Assembly: GCA_030770545.1 (NCBI GenBank)
Contig: CM061098.1
Coordinates: 13,482,001-13,546,000, forward strand
Source of the DNA: Macropodus opercularis
Taxonomy: Eukaryota; Chordata; Actinopteri; Anabantiformes; Osphronemidae
Direction of reading: 5' to 3'
Length of the DNA: 64,000 nucleotides
Shown in pieces: positions 12,408 through 25,900 of the stretch. Made by a program: the position numbers and the translations under genes. The stretch's first letter is position 1. Every line of letters begins with the position of its first letter. Below the pieces are notes generated by a model. That model made no database searches, was not told where the DNA came from, and worked only from the letters and a program-made list of their open reading frames with translations.

Positions 12408-15400
12408 GGGCGAATCTCACATATGGGTGCTGTTAATCCTGCAGCCAAGCCTGGTGTTGTCTCTGTGTGACACACAGTTACACAAGAGCTGATGCTTCTC
12501 AGGCGCAGCTCTGTGGAGGATACCGCTTTGTCTTGCTTGCCTCGTCTCTACTCTGTGGACGTGAAGAGAGAGCTCGTCCTTTTTCTATGTGTCTCTAGGT
12601 CACCTCACTGCATCCCACTGTGCGGTTCCACTTCAACACTACTTCTAGTATTGAAGCATCGTGTGCTCAGCGGCACGGTGCAGCACGTTTAGCCGTGTTT
12701 TGACCCAAATCGCGATGCCTAAATCTCACCTTCTATAATGTTAATGATGTTTCATGACAATAAACATCAAGGGGACCTGTCGACATACTGATGCGGTGGG
12801 TGTGTACCAAAAAGCAGAGACAAATGGCCTCCATGCCCGTGTGTGCGGCTCTACTTCTTGAAAAAAAACCTCCTGACTAGAAGAAGAGAGGGGCAGAAAC
12901 CGGAGAAGATAGAAAAAGGTCAGCCGGCGAGTGGTTACTCCTGATGTAACAACCAACGGAGGAGGTGAGGACAAGACAGCGCAGAGCGTGAGGACCCAAG
13001 GAAAGGCGGCAAGGACAGGAGACGTGACGGAGGAGCAGCTCTGCGACGCTCTGGGAGAGGGGAAGTCATCTCAAGGCGAAGCTGATGATTTCATTAGGCC
13101 CTTAGGTGGCCTGCGGCAGGGAGGAAGGGGTCAAGTTGCCCATGTGTAAACAGCAGATGTGAAACGCCGCCTGCACACTCCACCACCTTGGGCTCCACTG
13201 AGTTGCACAGTCAAGGACTTACCATGTGTTTGCTGCTCCTGATACCTTGGGCCCATCTGCTGCCGCTTTAGCCCCATAAGCCGAAGCCCCGTAAAGACAT
13301 CGACGGTGACAGCAACCTCCAGTCTTTAGGACTCAGGTGCGATTAAAACAAGTGTCGCTTCCATTAGGTTTTACACACTACTCAGCAGTACGGCGAGCAG
13401 GCAGGCCCACGCACGCTCCTGCTCATTAGCAGTGTGGACTCTGGCTCTGGCAGGGTCCTAATTGTTTTTCTCTTTAACTGAGCAACTTCATCAATAATCA
13501 TTAAAAGGTGCTCGAGCAGGTGGGGCACCTCTTAACGTGGTCGCGAGCAGCACAACAGACACAAACGCAGCTGAAACGAGCCGCGACTTTGAATATTCTT
13601 TCATTCCCAGTGAAATGACGCATTTTAGAGACTTATAGTTTCATTTTTTTTCATAGAAATGACGTATTATCAGAGTTAAATACGACTGATTCATTATTCA
13701 GCAGCTGTACTGAAAAAAAACCCGAATGGGATAAATACTGAAAAGCGGGCTGAAAGGAAAAGAACAAATTGAATAAGACTTCTGGCAAAAGCGAGGATGA
13801 AATGGCTTTACAAAGTGGAGATATGGATGTTATTTTGCCACATAACTGACCACATTTTCAATCACCCCATTGTACTTAAAAGGCGATTTGGTTTTGTCAG
13901 CTCCATTGCCTGTGTGGTGCAGATATGTCTCTCTGTGTGGCACATTCTCTTGCTTACTGTGGGTGACATTTCAGCTGTACATTTGGGAGCATGCTGAGTT
14001 CTGTAAAGGTTGTCATAGCAAAGTCTTCGGAAAACGTCTCCCACCCCCCCCCTCCCCCTTCCTCTCTGTTTTTCATCCTTCTTCACCTACCTCTCTGTTT
14101 CCCTCTGGCAGTAATTTTGTTTATACCCCATTGCTGTCATTTTATCATTTTCTTTTTCTCTCCGTCTTATTAGTCCCTCAGCCTTTTCAGTATACGCTCA
14201 GTGTTGCTTTCATGCCGTATCAGTATTAAATACACCCACACTGCTCTTCATAGCAACCTATAATGAACAGCCTCGTTATATGCGACCTATCACAGCAAAC
14301 ATGCAGAACCAACATTCGACTCCTCATTTGGACGAACGCTTTCAGTTCCTTTCATTTAAATGTTGTAATTTTTATGCAGTATTTACGACTTTGTCTTTTC
14401 TTAGTTTATCTGCTGGTCTTGCAAATGTTGAGCTCTGTCTGACCCCCCAAGTCATCTCTCTTTCTCTGTTACATCTGGCCTAACAGAGGAAGACAGAAGT
14501 CTGGCCCCACCTCCGCGTTCTGTCATTTGCAGCTGAGAGTGGTGGTGTATTAGATTTGGCTGCGGCCCATTTGTATGGGTTGTGTGCTCTCAGAGCAAAA
14601 AAAAAAAAAAAAAGGTTTACAGGTTTAGTTCCACACTTGTTCATTTACTTTTCCTATCCTGCGCCCAGAGGACAGTAGGCCTACCCCCAGGTGTGTGTGT
14701 GTGTGTGAATGACTTTCATCCCTGTAGGCATTTTATTTCATGAGTTACTGGTAGAATTTAGATCTTTTGCAACTACTGTACAGTTTATGCCTTGTGGTAA
14801 CAAATGAACAAAACTGAAATATGAATAGTTCCCTATTAGAGGTAATTGATATTAACTCTATAAAAGAGATTTAAAAAACAGCAGGTTGAAATAACTTTGA
14901 GGTTGATCAGTCAGTGACATTTTTAATTACTAGATATGAATTTCACATAATTATACTTTGGAGTTATTTTTTTAGCATCTCATGTCACTTTCATAGAAAA
15001 TGCGATTTCCACTGATCGGTGTGGTATTCTATTATTGTGAAAAAGAAAAGAAGATGGCATTTTCAACCCACCTGCCCCTCGCTCCTCTTCCCCAGTGCTT
15101 CTCCTGCCTCTTTGGCATTTGTATTATGGTGCGTGAGTGACAGTGGAGAGATGTGGATGTAGAGTAGTAATTAAATCAAGCTCTGCTGCTGTTAAACATG
15201 GGGCGTCCAGGGTTGACAATGCTTATTGACAAAAATCTGCACAGATGTCAGCTGCCCCCTTTCCATCCCAATTTTATGTAATTTACCAATGCTGTCTAGC
15301 TAAATTGCTCATTTAGGGGCTGCAAAGTCGGAGAGAAAGGCACAGTAATGGAGAAAGTCGGGCATTTTGGCAGCGAGATAAAGAAAAAAGTGAGCACACC

Positions 15401-17910
15401 TTGCTTCTTTCAGAGAAGATGCCTGATGTCTTACTTTTCCTGCCTTGGCAATCTTCATTCTGTTCTTTCCCCCGTCGCTCGTGCTCGTCTGTTCTGCACG
15501 GTTAGTAAGCGAGAGCTCTCCTCTGGCTACCGATGGTTAGAGAGATGGAAAGGCAAACAGCCACAGGAGTTACCCGAGAAGTCAAAATGTCGAGCGGAAT
15601 TTATCTTTCCGATTCCAGATTCGCGGCGAGAAAGCAACGACGAGCCGGGTTTGTTGCCCTAAAACCTACCTGTTGTGAACTGAAGGAGTTCCTTTCAGGA
15701 GCTGCACAAACTGAACATTTACTGCACAGTACATGCACTGGCCTTAACGCTCTCAGGCCGCCAAGCACGCACACGTGGCACATCTACACACAGACCATAT
15801 AGACCGACTGCATTCACACGTCGCTATTTGCACAATAAAGCGAATTAGTCCTTACCCATTCAGAGCAAAATTAACATTTAATTCACAATGAAAGCAGCTT
15901 TTAACACCATTCAGTGTGAACAGTACATCAGTGGCACCGGGGTTAAAACTGTGTTTTTATGCTCCTAACTCTCTGAGCCATCGTGATTAAATGAGGAGTG
16001 TAAAGCGCAGAGGAGAAGAGGAGCTGGAGAGAGAACAACTGAGACAAGGGCACCTATTGGTGTGATCCTTATGAGTTTGTCTTAATTAGCATAATGAGAA
16101 AAAGAAGAGATTAAAGGAGAGCAAAGAGCATATTACCAGTTGCCATGGAAATAAAAGAAATCGTGGAAGAGATAGCAGTTAAAGTTGGGTCACTGATGGT
16201 CATTTGGAGTCGAGGGAAGAGGAGTAAAATCGTGTATATCAAATATTGAACCTATTATAATGCTAATGAATCAGGTTGGCCTAAACTTCTAGCAGAGTGA
16301 TTAAGACTAAACAGGAAATAGAACAGGACAGAGTTTAGTTTATTAGAACAAATAAATTGTCATGATTAGGCTTTAAAGATTGTTTTTATGCTGTAATTGT
16401 CTGTCATTGGCTGTGAAAGAAGAATGACGTTTGTGTGTGACGCGTTAAGCTGCCTCCCCTTTCATTTTAACTGGACGTTTTAACTACAACTCACCGTCGC
16501 GTACTGTATGTAGGAGGCAAACAAAAGCGGAGAGGAAGATTCAACACAGAGTCACGCAGGGGTCAAGTTGTGCGAAGCTACTGCTATTACAGAAGTGGTT
16601 GTAAGAGAAATTATTATTTATTTGTCAATAAAAACAATTCTAATAATAATAAAAAGAAGGACATATACTGCATTTAAAGGTCTACTTTTCACTTCTTTGT
16701 TTTTGTTGCAGAAAGATTTTCATTGACAATAAAATATACAGAAAATATATACCAGCGATTTATTACAATGTCAAACCCAGTCAAAAGTGGCGTATGGTGA
16801 TGCGTGCTGAATGCCAAACGCCAACTTAAAGGAAAGAGAACAGTCGCTCGTATCACCCAAAAATCACAGAATGAAAAAAAAAGGGGGTAGAATAAAAAAT
16901 GAGCTGTTTGTCACAAAGAACTGTTGCATTACAAAAGAGCTTGTCCTTGGAAAAAAAGAGACAAAGTCGTGTGTCGCCTTCTCTTTCCAAGTGTCTGTAT
17001 GTTGTCTGAACTGTTGAATGAAGAAAGGGAGATGAATAAGACGCGCAACGAGTGAAATTTATCTCATTTCCTTTCTCTCACAGTTTGTAAATTCCTGGTA
17101 AACCCAAGCCTGGGTGCAGATGCCGGTGTAAATGATGATTTTTTATTTATTTTTTTTTTCTGTTCTCTTTGCCCTTGTTGTGTTATCGCTAGCTCGCTCA
17201 GCATACGGTTTATTATCTCCATTACTGAAAGTGAGACGGTTACGAGGAGTCGGGAGATTTGTGGAAAAAACGGATAATATAGGGGCTATTTTGAAAGGGG
17301 AAAAAAGGAAAAAAAACAAACTGGTTAATGAGACTGTTTTCTTGATCTGCATGTCCATGTCTGTGGTTCCATGTGCGTATTCACAGCAGAATGTACTTAC
17401 ATGAGTTTTGTTATTGAGGTGCAGCTTGTTTACAGGCCCCAACATGAACCTTTAGTAACTTCTAATGCTTTGAAGTCACAGACACACACTCGCTGCTGCG
17501 GCCACTCATTTGCGTGACAAAGGCTCGCTTAATTATTTAAGGAGCCTTATTTGATCAATACAGGAGAGCTGTATCCGACTGCAGGGACAATCTGAGCCAC
17601 TGGATTCTATAGGCCTTCATTATTCATGAGAAACACAGAGAGGGACCAGGCAGGAGGGAGGAAGGGAGAAAAGACGAGGGAGCAAGAGGTAGGGAGCAAC
17701 AACAAAGGCAGCGGGGTCTTGTTTCATGTGTATTAAAACTTTTCCTTTTTCAGTGCTGATGAATATTTTACAGACTTTGAAACCTAGATGGGACCTCTCT
17801 ATCTTTAGAGGTGAGAGCGAAGGGGAAGGGTTAGGTGGCGACACCGCTGCTGTGGCAACTGTGGTTTGTCTCTGGGTTACAGGGTCACAGGTTTGAAAGC
17901 TTTACTGCAC

Positions 17911-17932
17911 TGTGTGTGTGTGTGTGTGTGCG
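17911..17932. repeat. (GT)n microsatellite
   Basis: Short GT dinucleotide run. Confidence 0.85.
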
Positions 17933-18210
17933 TTGGAATTCAAAAATAATGAGAATTACTGAATTTAAACACCCTCATTGATTTTTCTCTCTGCGACAGC
18001 CTCGTTGTCACTTGAATACGTGGACTTCTGTGGTGTGTGCTAAGTTAGAAAGGAAACCATACGACGCAGACCGATACTGTATCTGTGCCATGAACATGCG
18101 CAGGCACTGCTGTGGACACGCGCTCGTGCGGAGTTTGTTCGCGTGCGGTGCTTGTTTTGCATGCGAGGGTTACGGATTAGTCACAGGTACATGTCTGCAC
18201 TCCAGCACAG

Positions 18211-18222
18211 CCAGGGGGCGCT
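18211..18222 (+). promoter_or_regulatory. CTCF-like binding motif
   Basis: The 12-mer CCAGGGGGCGCT matches the right-hand core of the vertebrate CTCF consensus. The bases upstream of it (GCACAG) match the left part only weakly. Eleven bases of the core plus correct orientation make it a reasonable candidate insulator or loop anchor. Binding is inferred from motif resemblance only. Confidence 0.45.
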
Positions 18223-18225
18223 TAT

Positions 18226-18235
18226 CTAAAAATAG
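18226..18235 (+). promoter_or_regulatory. MEF2-type motif
   Basis: CTAAAAATAG is an exact match to the MEF2 consensus (YTAWWWWTAR) and sits 3 bp after the CTCF-like core. MEF2 factors act in neurons and muscle. A single 10-bp match can arise by chance in 64 kb, so this is a weak call. Confidence 0.3.
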
Positions 18236-18489
18236 CCCTAATCCCACAGGCGTGTGTTCTGCCTTCCCACCCTGTACAAACCCCCCACCCCCCCTGTGGC
18301 CACGCCTGGAGGGCTCGGAGGCAGAGGGCTGCGAACGCTTCACGGGAATTGTGAAGCGTGTATCAGCGAAAACACACATGGCGAATTATAAGTTGACATA
18401 TCTCGTGGTCACTGACTGAAGAGCTACACCTCTGTGTGTTGATCCACAGTTTTAGATGGAAAAATGACAGAGCACCGAGGTAAACATCA

Positions 18490-18502
18490 CCCCCCCCCCC
18501 CC
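18490..18502. repeat. C13 homopolymer
   Basis: Uninterrupted run of 13 C residues. The exact length is unreliable in most sequencing data. Confidence 0.85.
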
Positions 18503-19946
18503 TAACAAAAACACATAATTGTTCCCCAGTTGAAAATCCATCTACTTTTATTGACTTCACCTCCGCTGCAACACGCAGCTCATTTGGATCTTGCTTCATC
18601 AGGGAATTTTTTTTATGCAGCCTGATGCGGTTCAGCCTTTTGAAGAGTAGGCGAGTTATGGCTCTGTGTAGAGTAAAGAAAGCAGAAGGAGAACTGTGAA
18701 GCCAAGGGGCCACAAGCAGCCTCTGCTGGAAACTGCTGAAGATTTAAATGCATCAAGAAAAGTAGAACTACTTCAGCTCCTGTTCCGTGTTTTTCTCTTG
18801 TTGGTTTCTTTTATTGTTATTTGCTTGAGAAAGCGACTTAATTTCACAGACACGTCGCTTTGGCAGCTAATCGTGTAAAATATTCCCTTTGATGGAATTC
18901 TTTTAGCAGATGTCAGTGTCGGCTCGAGTTCCTTGCAGGGATCATTTCTGAACTGGAACACTGGAACAGATGGTGGTCGTCAGGTGAGACGTGTCGTGGG
19001 ATGTATATTTAAATAGAGAGGTCTTTTTTTTTAGGGTTATTTTTGAAGGGAAACATCTTCTGCTCACCTACAGTCGTGTGCGCGCGTGTGTTCGTGCGTG
19101 CACATTTGACCAAACATTCATAATTGGGATCAGTAGCTCTTTAGACTTTGACTCAGTTGCTGTCGTCATGCCAACCGACCACTTTCCTTTTGTGCCGTTC
19201 TCGGTTTGTGTAGAGATGGCAACTGCATAGAGATGCCTCACACAACACAGCAAAATGCACCAATCATTAGTCGCCAGGCCACATCTTTACCTCGTGCCGC
19301 TTGTTAATGCAGTTTCTTTGTTGCAGCTCGGCATCCTTCTAATGCAGGCAACGGACACATGCTTTATTTCCGGCGTGGCACCTTCCTTAAGTGTGTTACA
19401 AGCGGGTCAGTGTGCTAGTCTCATTAAGAGATTACTCCCGCTCCCGACGCCTCACCGGGCGTCCGATTGGACCCAGACCAGCTGACCCCTGGCAATCGCC
19501 ACACCTGTGGCGGCGTCGTCTGGAGAGCAGGAATCACGGCAGATCGGCGCTGAAGCGAGAAAGGGAAGAAAGAAAAGTAGAAGGAGGGAGAAGTGTTTGG
19601 GTAGCGGCTGGCTTCCGAATTATGTAGAAAAACTACTAGACCTAAAGAGAATGACAGAGGAAAGGCTGAGATGAGTAAAACTTCTTCAGGAACACTCGAG
19701 ATGTCAAAGAGATTTTTTTCACCCCCGTCTCTTGAAACTGACTGTCAGGCAGACAGACCTTTTCTGTTCTTAAATAGCGTCTTCCTCATCTCGCTCTGCC
19801 TCCCCGCAGCTCTTCTCCCTGCGACTACATCTCCTAATTAAATGCAGCCCACCAAAGAATAATCTAAATTGATCAAAGAATTATATTTAAATTAGTTTAC
19901 AAGCAAAGTATATGTTAGTTCTAAGGCTGAGCAGCATATGATCACC

Positions 19947-19957
19947 TAATTGGATTA
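19947..19957. promoter_or_regulatory. Paired-class homeodomain P3-type site
   Basis: TAATTGGATTA fits the P3 palindrome (TAAT-three bases-ATTA) bound by dimers of paired-class homeodomain proteins. It lies in an A/T-rich block of unique sequence with a second palindromic site 400 bp away. Function is inferred from motif type only. Confidence 0.35.
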
Positions 19958-20353
19958 AACTGCTTTTTATCACATCAGTCTGTCACCCTAGCTGGAAGAT
20001 TAAGTGGTAGTGTTCTGTTAGTACAGCCATCTGTGTATCAGAGGATCATTTTTGCCATAAATCACGATGATGAATTCAAGTTTCACCCAGAATCTGTGAT
20101 TAAAACGATACCAACCGGCCTGTGACTATGTATATTATTCCCTCCAGCCAGGGATCTTTTAATGCACGTGCACTGTCTTGTCTGATGCAATCGACAGTAC
20201 TTGGAGCTATTATCCTAAAACTCATCCAATGAACAGATTTTCAGTGGGCTAAAGCAGCCCAGCTCCCACCCAATCAGAGTCGAAGCTCGGCTGGAGTCTG
20301 ATCAGGTTACTTGAGCTGAAGTGTTGCGTTTGGAGTGCGGCTCAATCAGTGCC

Positions 20354-20367
20354 GTTAATGGATTAAC
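20354..20367. promoter_or_regulatory. Palindromic homeodomain (P2 / HNF1-like) site
   Basis: GTTAATGGATTAAC is a perfect 6-bp inverted repeat with a 2-nt spacer. It contains the P2 homeodomain palindrome TAATGGATTA. It resembles the HNF1 consensus, but the spacer is one base longer than that consensus allows. It is a candidate regulatory site, with no proof of binding. Confidence 0.35.
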
Positions 20368-20950
20368 AGGCAGCATGTAAATGTTGCCCCAGTGGCTCGG
20401 GCTGTCTCGTGCTCTCGTAATTGTTAACTATGAAGTTCACATCTAAACTAATAGCCGGTCTGATGCCATTATCCAGCGCTTCTGTTGCCAGTGGCAACCG
20501 ATAGAGTCCCGCTATCTGCGCGCAGAGTCTGTCACCGCGCTTGAATGCGGGCGAGTGCTGAGAGATAGACACAAACTCGGCAAAAGAGCGAGAATAAAAG
20601 ATCATTATACAGAGGGAATCAAAAGAGAGATACTGGATTCTGATCATTCAGGGAGAAGAAAGGGACACACGCTGGGTCCTGACAGATGTAAATGTCAGCT
20701 GGATCGTGTGGTTTGAACGGCTCTGAATGGAGAACACCTATGTCTGTGTCTCCCCTTTTCACTTAAAACGTGTGATGTGTGCGCTGCAGGGGCTGAGACG
20801 CACGGCAGAGCTCCAACAGACGTGAGCAGCCCAGAGGAAAGCTTCACCCTTCCCAGCCCATTTCTTTTTACACTTACACCATACGCGTCAGCCTCTGCTG
20901 TGCATTTATACCTTAACGTGTTTGCCGATTCTTCGGGGCAGGTTTTTTTT

Positions 20951-20971
20951 TTCTTCTTCTTCTTCTTCTTC
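20951..20971. repeat. (TTC)n microsatellite
   Basis: Seven TTC units directly after a poly(T) run. The reverse strand reads as a Glu-rich spurious peptide. Confidence 0.9.
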
Positions 20972-22965
20972 TTTTTCAGAAGGTGCAGTAAAGGAGAGGC
21001 GCAGGCTCTTGATGTAACTCATCACTGAGCTCACCGCTACTGTCTCCTCTTGCCTTGTCTGCTCAAAGAGCCCCGGCGTCCCGCTGGGAAAGATGAGAGG
21101 CTTGATTACAGTCAAATTAGCAAATGAGCAGGTTAATTACGGAACCAAATTCCTGTATAAGAACTGTCATTTCTCCGAGAGATGCTCCCACTCCTGCTCA
21201 AGGAGGCTAAAGAAAGGGAGAGGAAGCAGGGCGGAGGAGGAGAAAAGGCAGAGGGTGAATGCCTTCTCCTCCTTGCTCCCCAGTTTCTGCACCTCTTAGC
21301 TCTGAAGCTTCCCGTTTGAGGTTAAAGGGAAATGGTTACATCAATGAGCTATTATTTTTTTTTCAGAGGACACTTTTTTTCTGCTTTTTTCCCCTCTCTG
21401 TCTCTCTATTCCCCTCACTCAGGAGACTGCATCAAACCCCTTACTCTAGCTTTCTACCCACTCTCCCGCTCGCTGGCTTTCATCCTTCACTTCACAGGAG
21501 CCTTTGGGAGGCTTCAGACTTTCTTTTTTTTTTTATTTGCTACAACCACGTAGAGAAGGAATTTCTAAGACATTGCCTAAAGTTTGCAAGGACGTTCCAT
21601 TTCACACAGAGAAAAGGATGTGGAGTGAAGTCACTCAAGAGAAAAGAAAAAGTAATTAGGAATATATATTTATTTTTCCTTTCCAGCTGACCTTGGTTTG
21701 TTCAGGCCACTGTTGTTCAGTTTGTTCATGTCACAAGCCATGGATAAGTGTTTGGGAACACCCAAGTGAACATGCTACTTCGCCTTGCCCACTGGCTTGT
21801 GTGTAGTTGGCGTCAGCGTGCGCGCGTGTGTGTGTTAGCGCAAAGAGAGATGGATGGATTTTGTGGGCAGATGTGTATGAAGTCTGGAGCAAATGGAGTG
21901 AGAAGCTGAGCAGCTGGCGGAGGACAAGGAGCAGGCTAGTGAAGAAGATGGGAGGTTTACACAAGCGCGCACACACACACACACAAGCGATGATGATTCA
22001 GACTGCCGGGTACACACATAAGTCGACACGGCTTACTCCAGTTCACTTCCCAGACGCCGTCATTTGTGTGTCATCCCTCCGACAACCTACTGCGACGCAG
22101 CAAACTTAATTTCTCCCGCGTCGTCACCCAAGTGTCATCGTCTGTCATCGGCTCGGTAAATTAGAGTTTCACTCCGGCAAGTGTTTCAAGGGAATTCGTG
22201 TCGGGCGTCGTCATATCTCTTAATGGAATTGAAGTTGTGAAAGTTGGCAGTTGGTTGTTTATAGATTTTCATGGGTGCTTTCGTAGCCAGAGGGATACAC
22301 ACGGTTGTGTCAGAGGCTGTGTGCAGATACAATCAGAAGCAGGTAAGTTGAGGAGCACTGTTTAGCAGCTACGCACAGCGGGGGGGGCCATCCATATTTT
22401 ATATGCGATTCATATTTATAGATGAGTGAGAGAGGGAGCAGCTGAACATGCTTTCCCCACAGAGGTCCAGTATATCAGCATAGGTTATGTCTGTAAAATT
22501 ACAGCATCAGCATCCCACCCCCACCCCCCCTTCTTCATTTTCCTACATCCATAGCTCCCTCCTCCTATTCCTCCTCCCAGTTAGACAACAGTATTGGATT
22601 TTTAGTCTATTCCAAATGAATTGAGCTGCGGCGCTCATGTCGAAACGAGCCCAGTCGATTGCCTAAATGTAACTATGCACAGTTATCGGGACTGCAGCGC
22701 AAGCCATTTGCGGGAAGCCTAAACATTATAAACAAATAAAGCAGCCGTATTGCCTCCGGGCCCTTGGTTAGGAATCCAGTGCAGAGTCTGGTGAATGGGC
22801 AGCCAGCGTGAAATCCAATATAGCCCCGTGTGTGGAGGACGAGGGAGAACACTCCACTCCAATCTTCATCAGTATAGCGCCGTGGAAGACTGGTGCTGCT
22901 GCAGCCACCAGAACACGACCACGTCGGACGCTGCTGCTGTTTTCTTTAGCACGCAGAGAAAAAAA

Positions 22966-22977
22966 GGGGGGGGGGGG
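22966..22977. repeat. G12 homopolymer
   Basis: Uninterrupted run of 12 G residues after an A-rich run. Confidence 0.85.
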
Positions 22978-25900
22978 CTGTTCCATGGGGGTCTCTGCGG
23001 CTGCAGGGGTTCCCTACAGAGCTGTAATCAATCTTTTCAGCTAATCAGAGCAAGGGACCCAGGTGTTTTTTTTGAAAATGTCTTCAGATACCAGGTGGAT
23101 CTTTTAAAGAAAACAATAAAAGGCCTCTGGTGCTGCTGATTCCAAACATCGCACCCACTCCTACGGGGTCGTGTTTTATAGCACCGTTTCGCTCCAGCCT
23201 ACCAAACAACGTTCAGACGCTGGGATTTCTAAAGTGCCAGTGTAGGCGGTGGAGGGGGGGCAAAAGAATCAACTTTAATCCCCTGTCGCCTTCACATATT
23301 TTAATGTCTGTTGCAATCACAGTGGCCACCGTGAAAGGTGCGATTGAGTGCAATTTCACGGCCAGCGCAAGATGTTATTAATAGCTCAGGAACGATGATG
23401 CCGGATGCTGTGATCACCTTCCAGCGTGACCACCATGAATGGGATTTCACGAGCAGTGCCGTGTTGTCCTCTATCTGCGACGCCGACCCTGTGCTCGAGC
23501 CTGTTTATCTCCTATCGCTGTGTCCTAATAGTTCGGTGCGCTGCAGGAGCCACGAGGGATAAATCACCAGGGGTCTGGGCGCTGAGAGACATGCACGACC
23601 ATGTCCTCTGTGATTTCCAGAAGAAGAAAAAAAAAATGCGGTTACCATGGAAACCACTATATCACTGGCAGTTATTGTGACATTGACCCAGAGCAAGGGC
23701 CAGAGCTAAGTGTGATGTTGCAGGGACGTCTTCCAGTGACCTGTGTGGCGCGTCCGTGCTCTACGAGACCACACACATAAACATCTGCGGCCTCATCGGG
23801 TCTGTGCACTTGCCTGCAGCGCTCTAATGTGGCTTTGTCTTCTTTTGACGCGATCACATGTGTGTTAAGCGCATCCGAGATCGGGGACGAGGTTAAACGG
23901 TAACATGCGCCTCTCCTGATGCATGACCTTCGGGGGGCGACCTATCCCATCCATTCCTCTCAGCGGCGCTCAGATCCCCAGATACCAGCCCCTCTGCTAC
24001 CATCCTCACTGCCGACGCCGCAAATAGCCGCGCTCGCTCTGCCTCGTCACCGCATTCATCTTGACATTTATTCGTATTATAACAGACGTGAAACTAATCT
24101 GGCAATTGGATGCAATAGCTCGTTTGTTTCTGTCGTACCCAAGTGGGGCATATTTTGATCGACAACACTCCACCAATCAGGGAGCTTGTTACATGAGGGA
24201 TTATGTAATACATCTAAATATATCTCAGCCCATTGGGTAGATACATATAAATATATACATAAATACATATATCTTTAGGGAGACTGGAACGTAAAACTTG
24301 TGGAAACACTGATGGAATTTTTCAAACTTTTCAAATTTTGTGATGTTATGACTCTGCTCAAAGGTACATCAACCTGTAAACCCTCCTGCTCCTGCCCAGT
24401 GTGCTGTGCTTTTAATTTAACTCCGACTGCTGCATTAATTCCCGTCCGTCTTTTGCGTAGCCATTATGGATACGGCTGCTTTATAAAGTGTTTTTATGAG
24501 ACAGCTTTTTGCTCTTTGTCCAGCTCTTTTGCAAAGTGGCCCTTGCAAAAGTCTAGCTGGCTGCCATCTCCTCCTCCTTCCCCTCATTTCATTTCTTCGG
24601 TGCGCCTTTCCAGCCACATCCTCTCTAATGAAGCTAAATCTAGCATGCTAAATGAGAGCAGTCAGCTATGTCATTGGCGCCGGAGTGGCCGTAGCTGTCG
24701 TCTATTGGCCCCCAAAGGCACAAGCGCCTCTCTAAGACGATGAGCCCGTGGCTGTAGGGGTGGTCACGGCCCAGCGGGCGTAAACAAACGCAGGGCGAGC
24801 GCTTACTTTCGATAGCCCTGAAATGCATGCACCCGGAGACACGGGTGCCACATGTGTGGGCAGGAGAGAACAGATAAAGTAACAGAGTCAAAATTTGTGT
24901 GTGAAAGTGCAACTGTAACTGCAGCTGAGATCGGCACTGTACCAGGAGATCAAGAGCGGGGAGACGCGCTCCGCGGGATACCAGCCCGTCGATTGTGCCG
25001 CTCTCAGCTTCAAAGTTCTCAGCTTCAGGATTTCATATAGAATCTAATGGCTTTGGAGTGTGAGTGCACACAGTAACACAAGTGGAAAAGCACCGTAATA
25101 TAGGACCCTACATGACAATTCAAAAAAGAAAAAAAAAAGCACACACTCTTCTGGGCGCGCGCACACACAGAGAGGCGCCGGCGCACACAATGTGTCAAAT
25201 CTCCTCCTGAAGTCCAATATATCCCTCACAAACCCATTAAAGGTGCTTCATACAACAGCCTCTCACAGAATACAGAGAGAGGGAAGTGAGAGCAGCACAG
25301 ACTGAGAGGGAAACACAGTAGAGAGTAGGAGAGCAGCGCGAGGTGCTTCAAGTCAAAGCACATTCTGGCGGATGGAAAGCGTACGTTTTAAACCCAGGTT
25401 TAGTTATATGTTATTTCAGACATTAAAACAAACTGGAGTAACACTTTCCGCCTATTAGGTTGTTTGAAACCGAACCCGTTTAAGCAAGGATAAATATTAT
25501 GGAGAGTTCCTCTGTGCCATTTGTAGAGGATTACTGTATATCAAAAAATAAAAAAGTGCCATCTAAGCCCACTGTAGCTTCCTGAGCTAAAAATGAAGCG
25601 ATGCCGTATCTGCCTTACTCAGCAGGAGCTAAATCCTGTTTTAAGTGATACCAAGAAAAAGGGCAGAAAGGGCACAACACTGATTCTGAGCATGTTGCGA
25701 GGAAGCCAAGGCGTGGACGACACTTCAGCTTAGGAAATGTTTTGTTGACGCAGTTAGTGACATCATGCTTTACAGTCACACAAATATATTGTTGCCTTCG
25801 GATAATAAGGTTTCTTCTCATCAACAAATGAGGTTTTTTTTGTTTTTTAACCAAAGACAGATAAAGTACCATATACTGGAGATATCGCTGCTCCCCACAT

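Larger units (their letters stand above)
7861..18180. other. Non-coding upstream region, second part
   Basis: No recognisable exon, RNA gene or transposase was found. The region is rich in CA/TG repeats, which produce several spurious open frames, such as the one at 8238-8810 that contains two CA runs. It also holds poly(A) tracts at about 10994-11006 and 14598-14613. Short A/T-rich blocks with TAATTA-type motifs occur but are not distinctive. Confidence 0.6.
18181..25380. other. Non-coding upstream region, third part, with motif clusters
   Basis: No protein-coding exon is recognised. This stretch contains the CTCF-like and MEF2-like sites at 18211-18235 and an A/T-rich block at about 19830-20370 with two palindromic homeodomain motifs. 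It also has several mononucleotide G or C runs (18490-18502, 22966-22977) and a TTC repeat at 20951-20971. Texture with long unique sequence and clustered homeodomain motifs is typical of conserved non-coding DNA near developmental genes, but conservation was not tested. Confidence 0.5.

Noticed and set aside
15250..15264. Third CTCF-like core on the minus strand (AGGGGGCAGCT)
   Set aside because: The bases before the core (GGAA) do not fit the consensus, so the match is too weak to report.
22335..22350. Perfect donor-like AG|GTAAGT that might end a 5' UTR exon of tenm2
   Set aside because: An 8-base match is expected about once per 64 kb by chance, and no acceptor or promoter can be paired with it.
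24300..24743. 147-codon open frame on the + strand
   Set aside because: Composition is Ser/Cys/Leu-rich with no recognisable motif, and the length is within chance expectation.
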